NCBI RefSeq assembly: GCF_030362815.1
Contig: NZ_JAUCGR010000003.1
Coordinates: forward strand, 1-64,000
Direction of reading: 5' to 3'
DNA length: 64,000 nt
DNA from: Cellulomonas edaphi
Lineage (GTDB): Bacteria; Actinomycetota; Actinomycetes; Actinomycetales; Cellulomonadaceae
The notes beneath the pieces are model-generated. The model saw only the letters and a list, made by a program, of their open reading frames with translations, was not told the origin of the DNA and did no database searches. The position numbers were made by a program, and so were the translations under genes. Positions 1 through 15,310 of this stretch are shown piece by piece (the stretch's first letter is position 1; every line of letters begins with the position of its first letter).

Positions 1-290
1 CGGCTGAATAGGAACCCAGAACCTCACGGGATGAGGACCAGGCTCCAGTCTCAACCAAGACCCACCAAAGGCAGGCCATATGGCATCGACTACTTGGCAC
101 ACTGTTGAGTTCTCAAGGAACAGTCACTCTGCCGTCCAGGCCCTCAGGCCCTTCTCGGAAGGTTTGTTTCCTTCACCAGCCTATCAGGCTTTTGTTTCCT
201 GATCTGCCGGACGCCTTTCGGGGAATTTCATTTCCCTTTCCGGCTGGCACTACTCTAGCGGGCTTTTCCAGCGCCTCAGACCAGCTGGTC
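1..290 (-). promoter_or_regulatory. rRNA operon promoter and 5' leader (16S lies off the left edge)
   Basis: Read on the minus strand, bases 120-94 give TTCCTTGAGAACTCAACAGT followed by GTGCCAA. This is the conserved antitermination-type leader found just upstream of 16S rRNA in actinobacteria. A candidate -10 (TAGAGT) lies at 257-252, with further short A-rich direct repeats (GGAAACAAA) at about 200-165. The mature 16S 5' end is not in the window, so only the leader can be annotated. Bases 291-488, between here and tyrS, hold nothing I can support except a weak hairpin at about 466-489 that might end tyrS transcription. The exact transcription start is inference. Confidence 0.75.
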
Positions 291-488
291 TGTGATGCTC
301 GTTGCCCCCCCGACCGGTTCCGGGGCGCACGAAGCTCCAGGGACCTGCTCGGGGGCGGCCGCCTGCGGGACCAGCCACCGGGGTTCGATCCTCGGTGTCC
401 GTTCCTCCCTGCCGGGCGACCTCGAGAACATTACGCGCGGTCGTGCCCCGGAGGCAAATCTCCTGGCGGTGACGCCGGTCACCAGGCG

Positions 489-1751
489 TCAGGCGCCGGT
501 GTCGACCACCCCGAGGGTGCGCTTGCCGCGGCGGAGCACGGCCCAGCGCCCGTGCAGCAGCTCGGACTCGGACAGCACCGCGTCGTCGCCGGCCACGCGG
601 ACGTTGTTGACCGAGGCGCCGCCCTCCTTCACGGCGCGGCGGGCCTCGGACTTGCTCGCCACGATGCCGGCGGACGCGAACAGGTCGACCACCAGGTCGC
701 CCACCGCGCCGCGCGCGGTGGGGAGCTCGGCCACCGCGGCACCGAGCGTGGCGGCATCGAGGTCGTCGAGAGATCCGCGACCGAACAGCGCGTGGCTGGC
801 CGCGACCACCGCGTCGGCCGCAGCGGCGCCGTGCACCAGGGACGTCACGTCATGGGCGAGCGCGCGCTGGGCCTCACGGGCTGCGGGGCGCTCGGCGACG
901 GCCACGGCGAGCTCGTCGATCTCCTCGCGGGACCGGAAGGTGAACACCTTGAGGTAGCGGACCACGTCGGCGTCGTCGGCGTTGAGCCAGAACTGGTAGA
1001 ACGCGTAGGGCGTGGTCATCTCGGGGTCGAGCCAGACCGCGCCCGACTCCGTCTTGCCGAACTTGGTGCCGTCCGCCTTGGTGATCAGGGGCGTCGTGAG
1101 CGCGTGCGCGGCGACGCCCTCCACCTTGCGGATGAGCTCCACGCCCGACAGCAGGTTGCCCCACTGGTCGGACCCTCCGGTCTGGAGAGTGATCCCGTGC
1201 CGGCGGTACAGCTCCAGGAAGTCCATGCCCTGCAGGATCTGGTAGCTGAACTCGGTGAAGCTGATGCCCGCCTCGCTGTTGAGCCGACGGGCCACGGTGT
1301 CCTTGGCGAGCATCGTGCCGAGCCGGTAGTGCTTGCCGACGTCGCGCAGGAAGTCGATGGCCGACATCGGGGCGGTCCAGTCGAGGTTGTTCACCATCGT
1401 CGCCGCGTTCTCGCCGTCGAAGCGCAGCAGAGGCGCGATCTGGTCGTGGATCCGTCGCACCCAGCCCGCGACGACCTCCGGGGAGTTGAGCGTGCGCTCA
1501 CCCGTCATCCGCGGATCGCCGATCAGCCCGGTGGCGCCACCCACGAGGGCGAACGGGCGATGGCCCGCGTCCTGCAGCCGGCGCACGGTGAGGATCTGCA
1601 CCAGGTTGCCGATGTGCAGGCTCGGTGCGGTCGGGTCGAAGCCGCAGTAGAGGTTGACCGGCCCGGCGCTCAGCGCGGCGCGCAGGGCATCGGCGTCGGT
1701 GGTCTGCGCGATCAGGCCGCGCCACTCGAGCTCGTCGAGGATGTGGTTCAC
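489..1751 (-). CDS. tyrS: Tyrosyl-tRNA synthetase
   Basis: Cytoplasmic class I aminoacyl-tRNA synthetase that charges tRNA-Tyr with tyrosine. At 420 residues it has the normal bacterial TyrRS length. The HIGH-type motif is HIGN at residues 46-49 in PSLHIGN. The KMSKS-equivalent is KFGKT at about 230-234, the form typical of the bacterial TyrRS type. The tyrosine pocket motif GGSDQWGN lies at about 192-199, and an S4 RNA-binding domain occupies the C-terminal 70 residues. The start is GTG preceded by GGAG. It is the last gene before an rRNA operon running the same way and follows mpg by 57 bases. Identification is secure. Confidence 0.97.
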   Translation of the reverse strand: MNHILDELEWRGLIAQTTDADALRAALSAGPVNLYCGFDPTAPSLHIGNLVQILTVRRLQDAGHRPFALVGGATGLIGDPRMTGERTLNSPEVVAGWVRRIHDQIAPLLRFDGENAATMVNNLDWTAPMSAIDFLRDVGKHYRLGTMLAKDTVARRLNSEAGISFTEFSYQILQGMDFLELYRRHGITLQTGGSDQWGNLLSGVELIRKVEGVAAHALTTPLITKADGTKFGKTESGAVWLDPEMTTPYAFYQFWLNADDADVVRYLKVFTFRSREEIDELAVAVAERPAAREAQRALAHDVTSLVHGAAAADAVVAASHALFGRGSLDDLDAATLGAAVAELPTARGAVGDLVVDLFASAGIVASKSEARRAVKEGGASVNNVRVAGDDAVLSESELLHGRWAVLRRGKRTLGVVDTGA

Positions 1752-1808
1752 GGGAGGTCTCCAGGGTCGTGCGGGCGTAGGGGGCGGGGGCGTGCCGACG
1801 TCGTCGCC

Positions 1809-2516
1809 TCAGGTGGCGTCTACCGACGTCGGCCGCGGATACGCCGGCCGGTACGCGGACACGGTGGGCTCGTTGGTCAGCCAGTAACGCCAGGGGAACC
1901 GCGTGCCCTCGCCGCCGACCCCCGAGACGCCGACCCGCGGCCCGCTCGCGTGGGCGGGCTGCACCGCGGTCTCCCGGCGGTGCAGCACCACGGCCCCGCC
2001 GGGCTCCGTCAGGTCGGAGCCGTTGGCGTCGCGGTCGAGGCCGAGGCACACGGCGAGGCGCGCGGGCCCGCGCGCGAGCTGGCGGTGGGAGTCGACGACC
2101 CCGGCCTCCTCGCGCCGGGCCCAGGCGAGCTCCGCGCCGTCGACGACCTCCCCCGCGCGCAGGAGCACGGCGGCGGGACTGCCCGTCGGCTCGGCGACGA
2201 CGTTGAGGCAGTGGTGCAGACCGAGGTGCCGGTACACGTAGAGGCGGCCCGGCTCGGCGAACATGACCGCGTTGCGGGCGGTCCGGCCGCGGTAGGCGTG
2301 CGAGCCCGGGTCCGCCGCTCCCCCGTACGCCTCGACCTCCGTGACACGTACGGTCACGCCGCCCTGCGGCGAGCGGGCCGTGATGTACGAGCCCAGCAGG
2401 TCACGAGCGACGACCTGCACGTCGCGGGCGTACCAGACGCGCGCCGGGATCGCCGCGAACGCCGCCGGCTGTCCCCCGTCCGGCGGCCGCGGGACGTCGC
2501 CGGGCCAGGTGCTCAC
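1809..2516 (-). CDS. mpg: DNA-3-methyladenine glycosylase (AAG/Mpg family)
   Basis: Base-excision repair glycosylase of the alkyladenine (AAG/MPG) family, which removes alkylated purines such as 3-methyladenine. The 235-residue protein carries the family features: ARDLLGSYI, then VTEVEAYGG with the catalytic Glu, then DPGSHAYRGRTARNAVMF, and later LARGPARLA. I chose the GTG at 2516 because it lies 4 bases after the stop of the upstream kinase. A GTG at 2534 in the same frame would add six residues overlapping that gene. It sits in the tail of the arg operon, an arrangement that looks like simple read-through rather than a functional link. Confidence 0.9.
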   Translation of the reverse strand: MSTWPGDVPRPPDGGQPAAFAAIPARVWYARDVQVVARDLLGSYITARSPQGGVTVRVTEVEAYGGAADPGSHAYRGRTARNAVMFAEPGRLYVYRHLGLHHCLNVVAEPTGSPAAVLLRAGEVVDGAELAWARREEAGVVDSHRQLARGPARLAVCLGLDRDANGSDLTEPGGAVVLHRRETAVQPAHASGPRVGVSGVGGEGTRFPWRYWLTNEPTVSAYRPAYPRPTSVDAT

Positions 2517-2520
2517 GCGC

Positions 2521-3123
2521 TCATCCTGCCGCACGGTCGGCCCGGAGCACCCCGGCGTCCAGCGGACCGAGCAGCGCTCCCCAGGCGTCGAGGCGCACGT
2601 CGGCCCGCTCGCGGGTGCGCTCGGCGGCGAAGTGCGCGGCCTCGTCGCGCATCCAGCGCTCCCACATCGGGCGCGCCTCGGCGCCGTCGCGCGCCAGGCC
2701 TCGTTCGAGCCGCAGGCCCGCCGGGGCCTCGATCCAGACGCGCAGGACGGCGAGCGCGTCGGCCTGCCGCCTCGCAGACCCGCACCCCTCGATCACGAGC
2801 AACCGCGGGACCGGCACGTCGACCCACTCGGCGAAGGCGCCCTCCACCCAGTCGTAGCGCTGGTAGCGGCCCGGCAGACCGCGGCGCAGGGGCTCGAGCA
2901 CCTGGGCGGTCAGGCGGGGCCACAACGAGCCCTCGAGGCCGGCCCAGCCGGCGTACAGGTCGTCGAGGTGGAGGACCTCGGCGCCCGGGACGGCGGCGGC
3001 GAGCGACGCCGCGAACGTCGACTTGCCGGACCCCGCGGGACCGTCGACGACGACGAGGCGCACGCGCCCGAGCCGCGCCGGGGCGGCCAGGGCAGCGGCG
3101 GCGACGTCGTCGGCGACCGTCAT
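2521..3123 (-). CDS. Uridine kinase-like P-loop NTPase
   Basis: A 200-residue cytoplasmic P-loop kinase of the uridine kinase/phosphoribulokinase-like type. The Walker A motif GPAGSGKST lies at about residues 27-35. It is followed by HLDDLYAGW, the second conserved acidic region, and by a Walker B-like LLVIEGCGS. The DDLYxGW element is typical of actinobacterial proteins annotated as uridine kinase or (d)NMP kinase-like, but the substrate cannot be read from sequence. The start is ATG at 3123, ten bases after the argH stop, so it is probably cotranscribed with the arg genes. A longer reading exists upstream, but it would run into argH. Confidence 0.75.
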   Translation of the reverse strand: MTVADDVAAAALAAPARLGRVRLVVVDGPAGSGKSTFAASLAAAVPGAEVLHLDDLYAGWAGLEGSLWPRLTAQVLEPLRRGLPGRYQRYDWVEGAFAEWVDVPVPRLLVIEGCGSARRQADALAVLRVWIEAPAGLRLERGLARDGAEARPMWERWMRDEAAHFAAERTRERADVRLDAWGALLGPLDAGVLRADRAAG

Positions 3124-3133
3124 CGGACCGCGG

Positions 3134-5777
<2,644 letters not shown>

Positions 5778-5829
5778 GGTTCTTCCTTCGTGTGCTGGGT
5801 GTGTGCGGGAGCAGGGGGACGAGGCAGGT

Positions 5830-9530
<3,701 letters not shown>

Positions 9531-9534
<4 letters not shown>

Positions 9535-10739
9535 GTCGAGTACTCGCTGTTCTCGGTGACGTAGGCGTGCGTGAGGTCGTTGGTCCAGATCGTCGCGATC
9601 GCGTCGCCCGCGTGCAGGTCGACGAGCACCGTCACGAGCCGCTGCGACGCGAGGTCCACGAGCGAGCGGTCCTGGTACCCGGCGCCCGACCGGCAGACCT
9701 GCACGCCGTTGATCGTGACGTCCACGTCGTCGGGGTCGAACGGCGCGACGCTCTCGGGAACCGTCCCGACCTGCGCCAGCACGCGGCCCCAGTTGGGGTC
9801 GTTCCCGTAGATCGCGGCCTTGAACAGGTTCGAGCGCGCGACGGCACGGCCGACGGCGACGGCGGCCTCCTCGGTGGTGGCGCCGTTGACGGTGATCGCG
9901 ATGTCGTGGTTGGCACCCTCGGCGTCGGCCACGAGCTGGCGTGCCAGGTCGGCGCACACGGACTCGACGGCGCCGAGGAAACCCGAGGGGTCGGGACGCA
10001 CGCCGCTCGCACCGGACGCGAGCAGCACCACGGTGTCGGACGTCGACATGCACCCGTCCGAGTCCACCCGGTCGAACGTGCGCGCCGTCGCGGTGCGCAG
10101 CGCCTGGTCGGCGAGCTCCGCGTCGACGACGGCGTCGGTGGTGATCACGCACAGCATCGTGGCGAGCGCGGGCGCGAGCATCCCCGCGCCCTTCGCCATG
10201 CCGCCGACCGTCCACGCACCGGCGTCGCCCGGGATGGTGATCTCCGACGTCTTGGGCACTGTGTCGGTGGTCATGATCGCGACGGCGGCCGCCGGTCCGC
10301 CGTCGCTGCTCAGCGCAGCGACGGCCTGGTCCACCCCGGCCAGCAGGATCTCGCGCGGGAGGCGCTCGCCGATGAGCCCCGTGGAGCCGACCACGACGTC
10401 GCCCGCGGAGACACCGAGGGCCTCGGCGACGCGCTCGGCCGTGCTGTGCGCGTCCTGGAACCCGGCCACGCCCGTGGAGACGTTCGCGCCGCCGGAGTTC
10501 ATGACGACCGCGCTTACGACGCCGTCGGAGACCACCTGGCGCGACCACTTCACGGGGGCGCCCTGCACCCGGTTGGTGGTGAACACGGCGGCACCCACCT
10601 GCAGCGGGCCGTCGTTGACGATCAGCGCGAGGTCGGGGCGGCCAGAGGGCTTCAGGCCCGCGGTGACACCGCTGGCCCGGAAGCCTGCTGGGGCGGTGAC
10701 GCCCGCGGTGGGCGCCGGGCGGTCGGTCGTCGTGGTCAC
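9531..10739 (-). CDS. argJ: Glutamate N-acetyltransferase / ornithine acetyltransferase ArgJ
   Basis: Transfers the acetyl group from N-acetylornithine to glutamate, giving the cyclic arginine pathway. The 402-residue precursor has [16 protein letters not shown] and [10 protein letters not shown] in the alpha part. The self-cleavage region is [14 protein letters not shown], where the Thr of ATML is the expected new N-terminal nucleophile of the beta chain (about residue 190). The C-terminus has [16 protein letters not shown]. The GTG at 10739 overlaps the argC stop. Whether it also makes N-acetylglutamate from acetyl-CoA (bifunctional) cannot be decided; no argA-like gene is in the window. 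Confidence 0.96.
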
Positions 10740-11800
10740 GGTGCGACTCCATCCAGAGGGAGGCCGAGCGCCTCGGGGAGCCCGAGTGCGAGGTTGAGCG
10801 ACTGCAGCGCACCGCCGGCGGTGCCCTTGACCAGGTTGTCGATGGCGGTCACGGTGACGACCCGTCCGGCGGCCTCGTCGACCGCGACCTGGACGAGGGC
10901 CGTGTTGGCGCCCAGCGTGGACGCGGTCGTCGGCCACTGCCCCTCAGGCAGCAGGTGGACGAACGGCTCGTCGGCATACGTCTGCTCCCAGGCGGCACGC
11001 ACCGCCGCCGGGTCCGTGCCGGGGACGAGCCGGGCCGTGGCCGTCGCCAGGATGCCCCGCGCCATCGGCACGAGCGTGGGGGTGAAGGAGATCGAGACCG
11101 CGTCGGCGCCGGCCGAGCGCAGGTTCTGGGCGATCTCGGGGATGTGGCGGTGACTGCCGCCCACGGCGTAGGGCTGCACGGAGCCGAGGGCCTCGGAGGC
11201 GAGCAGGTGCGTCTTGAGGCTGCGCCCGGCGCCCGAGTAGCCGTTGGCGAGCACCGCGACGAGATCGAGCGGCTCGACGAGCCCGGCAGCGATCCCCGGC
11301 TGCAGCCCGAGCGTGACGGCCGTGACGTTGCAGCCCGGCACGGCGATGCGCCGGGTGCCCGCGAGCGCGGCTCGCTGGGCCCGCGGGGCGGTTTCCCCGG
11401 CGTGCAGCAGCTCGGGCAGTCCGTAGGGCCACGTGCCCGCGTGCTCGTTGCCGTAGAACGCCTCCCACGCGGCGGGATCGACCAGCCGGTGGTCGGCGCC
11501 CAGGTCCACGACGACCGCCTGGTCGCCGAGCGCCTCCAGCTCGGCGGCGATCGCTCCGCTCGCACCGTGCGGGAGCGCCAGCACCACGACGTCGTGCCCC
11601 GCGAGGTTCTCGGTGCTGGTGGGTGCCAGGACGCGGTCGGCGAGCGAGCGCAGGTGCGGCTGGTGCGCCCCCAGGGTGGTGCCCGCGTTCGAGTGCGCGG
11701 TGAGCGCGCCGATGCGCGCGTCCGGGTGCGCCAGGAGCACGCGGAGCATCTCGCCACCGGCGTACCCGCTGGCGCCTGCGATCGCGACCGAGAACGTCAT
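10736..11800 (-). CDS. argC: N-acetyl-gamma-glutamyl-phosphate reductase
   Basis: NADPH-dependent reduction of N-acetylglutamyl phosphate to the semialdehyde; first gene of the arg operon. The 354-residue protein opens with [20 protein letters not shown], a clear dinucleotide-binding loop. The catalytic Cys is in [13 protein letters not shown] chose the ATG at 11800, not the earlier in-frame ATGs at 11818, 11812 and 11806. The Rossmann strand begins right after it, and a -10-like TATGTT lies 7 bases upstream with no Shine-Dalgarno sequence, as expected for a leaderless mRNA. An ARG box covers this promoter and start. Confidence 0.96.
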   Translation of the reverse strand: MTFSVAIAGASGYAGGEMLRVLLAHPDARIGALTAHSNAGTTLGAHQPHLRSLADRVLAPTSTENLAGHDVVVLALPHGASGAIAAELEALGDQAVVVDLGADHRLVDPAAWEAFYGNEHAGTWPYGLPELLHAGETAPRAQRAALAGTRRIAVPGCNVTAVTLGLQPGIAAGLVEPLDLVAVLANGYSGAGRSLKTHLLASEALGSVQPYAVGGSHRHIPEIAQNLRSAGADAVSISFTPTLVPMARGILATATARLVPGTDPAAVRAAWEQTYADEPFVHLLPEGQWPTTASTLGANTALVQVAVDEAAGRVVTVTAIDNLVKGTAGGALQSLNLALGLPEALGLPLDGVAP

Positions 11801-11817
11801 ATGCATGAACATACACA
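11800..11817 (-). promoter_or_regulatory. ARG box (ArgR operator) over the argC promoter and start
   Basis: On the minus strand the 18-mer TGTGTATGTTCATGCATA fits the general ARG box pattern TNTGNATNNNNATNCANA at every fixed position. Its last base is the A of the argC ATG, and it contains the putative -10 TATGTT. Bound ArgR would therefore block RNA polymerase directly. ArgR is encoded in the same operon, giving arginine feedback. Operator function is inferred from the known consensus. Confidence 0.8.
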
Positions 11818-11819
11818 AG

Positions 11820-11837
11820 GGTGCAGGAAGATACGAA
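11820..11837 (-). promoter_or_regulatory. Second, degenerate ARG box
   Basis: Two bases upstream of the strong ARG box, the minus-strand 18-mer TTCGTATCTTCCTGCACC matches 7 of the 10 fixed positions of the ARG box pattern. ArgR hexamers normally bind two boxes separated by two or three bases, so the spacing supports this as the partner site. The match is weak, so confidence is modest. Confidence 0.4.
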
Positions 11838-11883
11838 CTCTTTCGCCGGAATGCCGCGAGTCCGCGTGAGCGTTGCCGGGTGC

Positions 11884-12867
11884 ATGCGCGCTGTCATCGC
11901 CACAGTAGCGGGCGGACCGGAGGTCCTGTCCGTCGCCGACATGCCCGACCCGGAACCCGGTCCGGACCAGGTGCTCGTGCGCCTCGCCGCCGCGGGCGTC
12001 AACTTCATCGACACCTACCGCCGGTCGGGCACGTACCGCATGCCGTTCCCCCACGTGGTCGGCTCCGAGGGCGCCGGCGTGGTCGAGCGCGTGGGCCGTG
12101 ACGTGACGACGATCCAGCCGGGTGAGCGCGTGGCGTGGTCGGCGGCCCCCGGCTCGTACGCCGAGCTCGTGGCCGTCCCCGTGTCGGCCGCCCTGGTGGT
12201 CCCCGACGGCGTGCCGGACGACGTCGCGGCGGCGCTCCCTCTCCAGGGGCTCACCGCGCACTACCTGGTGACCTCGTCGTTCCGCGTCGAGCCCGGCGTC
12301 ACCGTGCTGGTGCACGCCGGCGCCGGCGGCGTGGGCCTGCTGCTGGTCCAGATGGCGGCCGCACGCGGCGCGCGCGTGATCACGACGGTTGGGTCGGCCG
12401 AGAAGGAGACGCTCGCTCGCCGCGCCGGCGCGTCCGAGGTGATCCGCTACCGCGAGCTCGCGAACCTGACCGACGAGCTTCCCGCGCTCGTGCGGGACCT
12501 GACCGACGGTCGCGGCGTCGAGGCCGTCTACGACTCGGTGGGCCGCGACACCTTCGACGCCTCCTTGGCCTCGCTGGCTCGGCGCGGCACCCTCGTGCTG
12601 TTCGGTGCCTCGTCGGGCGCCGTGCCCCCGTTCGATCCGCAGCGTCTCAACGCCGCCGGGTCCGTCTTCCTGACCCGGCCGACGCTCGGCGACCACACCC
12701 GTGATCGCGCCGAGCTGGACTGGCGCGCGTCCGAGGTCTTCGGTGCCGTCCAGGACGGCTCGCTCGACGTGCGCATCGGCGCCACCTACCCCCTCGCCGA
12801 CGCGGCCGAGGCCCATCGCGCGCTCGAGTCGCGCTCCACGACCGGAAAGGTCCTCCTGATCCCGTGA
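11884..12867 (+). CDS. Zinc-independent NADPH:quinone oxidoreductase family protein
   Basis: Medium-chain dehydrogenase/reductase of the quinone oxidoreductase (QOR) group, which reduces quinones or enones with NADPH. The 327-residue protein starts [15 protein letters not shown], has the [14 protein letters not shown] segment typical of QOR, and has the nucleotide-binding [15 protein letters not shown] at about residues 142-156. The zinc-binding cysteines of alcohol dehydrogenases are absent. The ATG at 11884 is preferred; in-frame GTG codons at 11821 and 11866 are alternatives. It diverges from argC and may share the ArgR-bound region. The next gene overlaps by four bases. Confidence 0.88.
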   Translation: MRAVIATVAGGPEVLSVADMPDPEPGPDQVLVRLAAAGVNFIDTYRRSGTYRMPFPHVVGSEGAGVVERVGRDVTTIQPGERVAWSAAPGSYAELVAVPVSAALVVPDGVPDDVAAALPLQGLTAHYLVTSSFRVEPGVTVLVHAGAGGVGLLLVQMAAARGARVITTVGSAEKETLARRAGASEVIRYRELANLTDELPALVRDLTDGRGVEAVYDSVGRDTFDASLASLARRGTLVLFGASSGAVPPFDPQRLNAAGSVFLTRPTLGDHTRDRAELDWRASEVFGAVQDGSLDVRIGATYPLADAAEAHRALESRSTTGKVLLIP

Positions 12868-13634
12868 CCACCAAGCTGACCACTCCGCTGGCGCTGGCCC
12901 CCGTGAAGACCCTGCAGATCGAGGTCTGGTCCGACGTGGCGTGCCCATGGTGCTTTATCGGCAAGCGCCGGTTCGCCGCGGCCCTTGAGCAGTTCCCGCA
13001 CCGCGACCACGTGGAGGTCACCTGGCGCTCGTACCAGCTCTCCCCCGATACCCCCCTCGGACCGGGCCGGCCCGAGGCTCAGGCGCTCGCCGAGATGAAG
13101 GGCCTCTCGCTCGCGCAGGTGCAGCAGATGTTCGCGCAGGTCACCCAGGTCGCCGCGGGGGTCGGCCTGGCCTACGACTTCGACCGCACGCTCACCTTCA
13201 ACACGTTCGACGCCCACCGCCTGCTCCACCTCGCAGCGCGCGTGGGAGGCGCCGAGCTCGTCGACCGGACCGCCGAGGCCCTGTTCTCCGCGCACTTCGA
13301 GCAGGGTGCCGACCTGGGCCTCACCGCGGCGCTCGTGGACCTCGCGCACACGGTCGGGTTCGCCGACCGGGGCTGGGACGACGACCGCGTCCTGGACTTC
13401 CTCACGGGCGACGCGGAGGCGGACGCCGTGCGCGCCGACATCGCCGAGGCACGCTCCCTCGGCGTGACCGGCGTGCCGTTCTTCGTCGCCGACCGTCGCG
13501 TGGCCGTCTCCGGGGCGCAGCCGGTCGAGGTGTTCACGCAGCTGCTCGAGACGAGCTGGCGCGAGGCCAACCCGCTCGTGACGCTGGGCTCGGCCGACGC
13601 CGAGGCGTGCGTCGACGACGCGTGCGCGATCTGA
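12864..13634 (+). CDS. DsbA-family oxidoreductase (FrnE-like)
   Basis: Cytoplasmic thioredoxin-fold protein of the DsbA/FrnE group, 256 residues, with no signal peptide. The CxxC active site is SDVACPWCFIG at about residues 24-34 (CPWC), followed by an all-alpha insertion and the cis-Pro region TGVPFFVADRR near the C-terminus. A short Cys-containing tail (CVDDACAI) ends the protein. The GTG at 12864 overlaps the stop of the quinone oxidoreductase as GTGA; a GTG at 12903, just before the core, is an alternative. FrnE-like proteins elsewhere are thiol oxidoreductases or polyketide-associated isomerases; the substrate here is unknown. Confidence 0.88.
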   Translation: MTTKLTTPLALAPVKTLQIEVWSDVACPWCFIGKRRFAAALEQFPHRDHVEVTWRSYQLSPDTPLGPGRPEAQALAEMKGLSLAQVQQMFAQVTQVAAGVGLAYDFDRTLTFNTFDAHRLLHLAARVGGAELVDRTAEALFSAHFEQGADLGLTAALVDLAHTVGFADRGWDDDRVLDFLTGDAEADAVRADIAEARSLGVTGVPFFVADRRVAVSGAQPVEVFTQLLETSWREANPLVTLGSADAEACVDDACAI

Positions 13635-14149
13635 TGAGCCTGCCCGACCCGCGGCGGCTGCCCGTCCGCCTGCGCACCATGCGCGAGGAGGACCTCGCCA
13701 GCGTGGCCGCGATGAACGACGCCGCAGTCCCCGCCGTCAACGCGCTGGGACTCGACGGGCTGCGTGAGCACCTCCCGCGGTGCTCAGCCGCGCTCGTCGC
13801 GCACGACGCGTCGGGCGTGATCGGCTTCCTCCTGGCACTGGCACCCGGTGCCGACTACGCGAGCGAGAACTACGCCTGGTTCAGCGCGCACGTGCCCGGG
13901 TCGCTGTACGTGGACCGCATCGTGGTGGCTCCCCGCGCCGCGTCTCGCGGGGTGGGCCGTGCGCTCTACGCGGCGGTGACCGAGCAGGCGCGCGCCCTGG
14001 GGCTCGACCGGGTGACGGCCGAGGTCAACCTCGAGCCGCCGAACCCGCGCTCCTCGGCCTTCCACGCCCGCCTGGGCTTCACGCCCGTGGGCGAGCAGGT
14101 CACCAAGGGCGGGACCGTACGGGTCGAGCTGCTGGCGCTGACGCTCTGA
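13634..14149 (+). CDS. GNAT-family N-acetyltransferase
   Basis: A 171-residue single-domain acetyl-CoA-dependent acetyltransferase. The acetyl-CoA loop is VVAPRAASRGVGRALY (about residues 98-113), preceded by the beta-strand VDRIVV and followed by the C-terminal AFHARLGFTPVGEQ motif. The ATG overlaps the last base of the DsbA-like gene stop (TGATG), so the three genes form one translationally coupled unit. The stop codon lies inside an 8-bp tandem repeat. The substrate is not predictable. Confidence 0.88.
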   Translation: MSLPDPRRLPVRLRTMREEDLASVAAMNDAAVPAVNALGLDGLREHLPRCSAALVAHDASGVIGFLLALAPGADYASENYAWFSAHVPGSLYVDRIVVAPRAASRGVGRALYAAVTEQARALGLDRVTAEVNLEPPNPRSSAFHARLGFTPVGEQVTKGGTVRVELLALTL

Positions 14150-14169
14150 CGCTCTGACGCTCTGACGCC
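14138..14169. repeat. 8-bp tandem repeat across a stop codon
   Basis: The unit CTGACGCT occurs three times perfectly and a fourth time as CTGACGCC. The TGA at 14147-14149 in the second unit is the GNAT stop codon. Since 8 is not a multiple of 3, loss or gain of units changes frame, but every unit carries a TGA, so the protein end would vary only slightly. Confidence 0.8.
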
Positions 14170-14174
14170 TGCGC

Positions 14175-15236
14175 CTACGCCTCCGCCGGGGCCGGACCGG
14201 TGCTCGCCCGCACCACCAGCTCGGTCGGCACGAGCACGTGCTCAGGACCCGTCGGGGCGCCGGCCTCGCCGCGCGACCGGGCGATCGCACGGGTGAGCAC
14301 CGACGCGGCCGCCTGGCCCTTGGCGGCGAGGTCCTGGCGGACCGTCGTGAGCTGCGGCTGCGCGTTGCGAGCCACCGGGCTGTCGTCGTAGCCGACCACC
14401 GACAGGTCGTCGGGCACGCGAAGCCCCTGCTCACGCGCGACCTGCTCGACCGTCCACGCCACGAGGTCCGAGAAGCAGAGCACTGCGGTGGGACGGTCAG
14501 GCAGGGCCAGGAGCGTGCGGATGCCCTGGTCCGCGTGCGCCTCGGAGTTGTCGGTGATGTGGACGACCGTGACGTCCACGCCGGCCGGGCCGAGCACGCT
14601 CATCCATCCCGCCACGCGCTCGCGCGAGACGTAGCCGGTTCCGGCGTCCATCGGGTCCGGTGCGACACCCGGCGGCAGCCCGAATCCCGTGGTGAGGATG
14701 CCGATCCGGCGGTGTCCCAGGTCGAGCAGGTGCTGCGCCGCGGCGGCGGCCCCCGGCCGGTCGTCGAGCAGCACGCTCGACGCGTCACCTACGGGGTCCT
14801 CGTCGACGAAGACGAGCGGCAGCCTGCGTCGCAGGAGGTAGGTCACCGCCATCCGGTCGCCGGCGCACGCGTAGACCATGGCGCCGTCCATCGGGATGTC
14901 GCGTGCGGGCACCATCTCGGCGGACCCCGTGCTCGGCAGGAGCGCCACCGCCAGGCCCGTCGGCGCGAGCTCCTCCGCCACCGCCCCGAAGAAGGCGGCG
15001 GCGATGGGGTCCTGGAACGCGGTGCCGACCGACTCGGTGAGCAGCACGCCGCCGGCTCCCGTGGTGCCGCGCGCGTGGACGCGCGCGGCCGGATCCGGAC
15101 CGGCGTAGCCCAGCGCCTCGGCCGCGGCGAGCACGCGCTCGCGCAGCTCGCTCGAGAGCTGGTCGGGACGCGAGAAGGCGTTCGACACCGTCATGCGACT
15201 CACGCCCACCTGGTCCGCGATCGTCTGCAACGTCAC
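14175..15236 (-). CDS. LacI-family transcriptional regulator
   Basis: A 353-residue sugar-responsive type repressor. The N-terminal LacI helix-turn-helix reads LQTIADQVGVSRMTVSNAFS, followed by the hinge helix region RVLAAAEALGYAGPDPAAR. The rest is a periplasmic-binding-protein-like sensor (about residues 60-345) with DLGHRRIGILTTG and the C-terminal VVGYDDSPVARNAQPQLTTV, both family signatures. The GTG at 15236 is used; GTG at 15257 is an alternative. No sugar transport or catabolic genes adjoin it, so the ligand is unknown. It lies 74 bases downstream of a small unknown gene on the same strand. Confidence 0.93.
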   Translation of the reverse strand: MTLQTIADQVGVSRMTVSNAFSRPDQLSSELRERVLAAAEALGYAGPDPAARVHARGTTGAGGVLLTESVGTAFQDPIAAAFFGAVAEELAPTGLAVALLPSTGSAEMVPARDIPMDGAMVYACAGDRMAVTYLLRRRLPLVFVDEDPVGDASSVLLDDRPGAAAAAQHLLDLGHRRIGILTTGFGLPPGVAPDPMDAGTGYVSRERVAGWMSVLGPAGVDVTVVHITDNSEAHADQGIRTLLALPDRPTAVLCFSDLVAWTVEQVAREQGLRVPDDLSVVGYDDSPVARNAQPQLTTVRQDLAAKGQAAASVLTRAIARSRGEAGAPTGPEHVLVPTELVVRASTGPAPAEA

Positions 15237-15310
15237 GCGACCCAAGGCACCCACCCCGCTCGTCCCATGAGGGCCAGCGTAGGCGGGCGAGAGCCCCCGA
15301 ATGGCGCTGG

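Noticed and set aside
370..410. tRNA (T-loop-like GGTTCGATCC near 384)
   Set aside because: No acceptor stem, D-arm or anticodon arm can be built around it.
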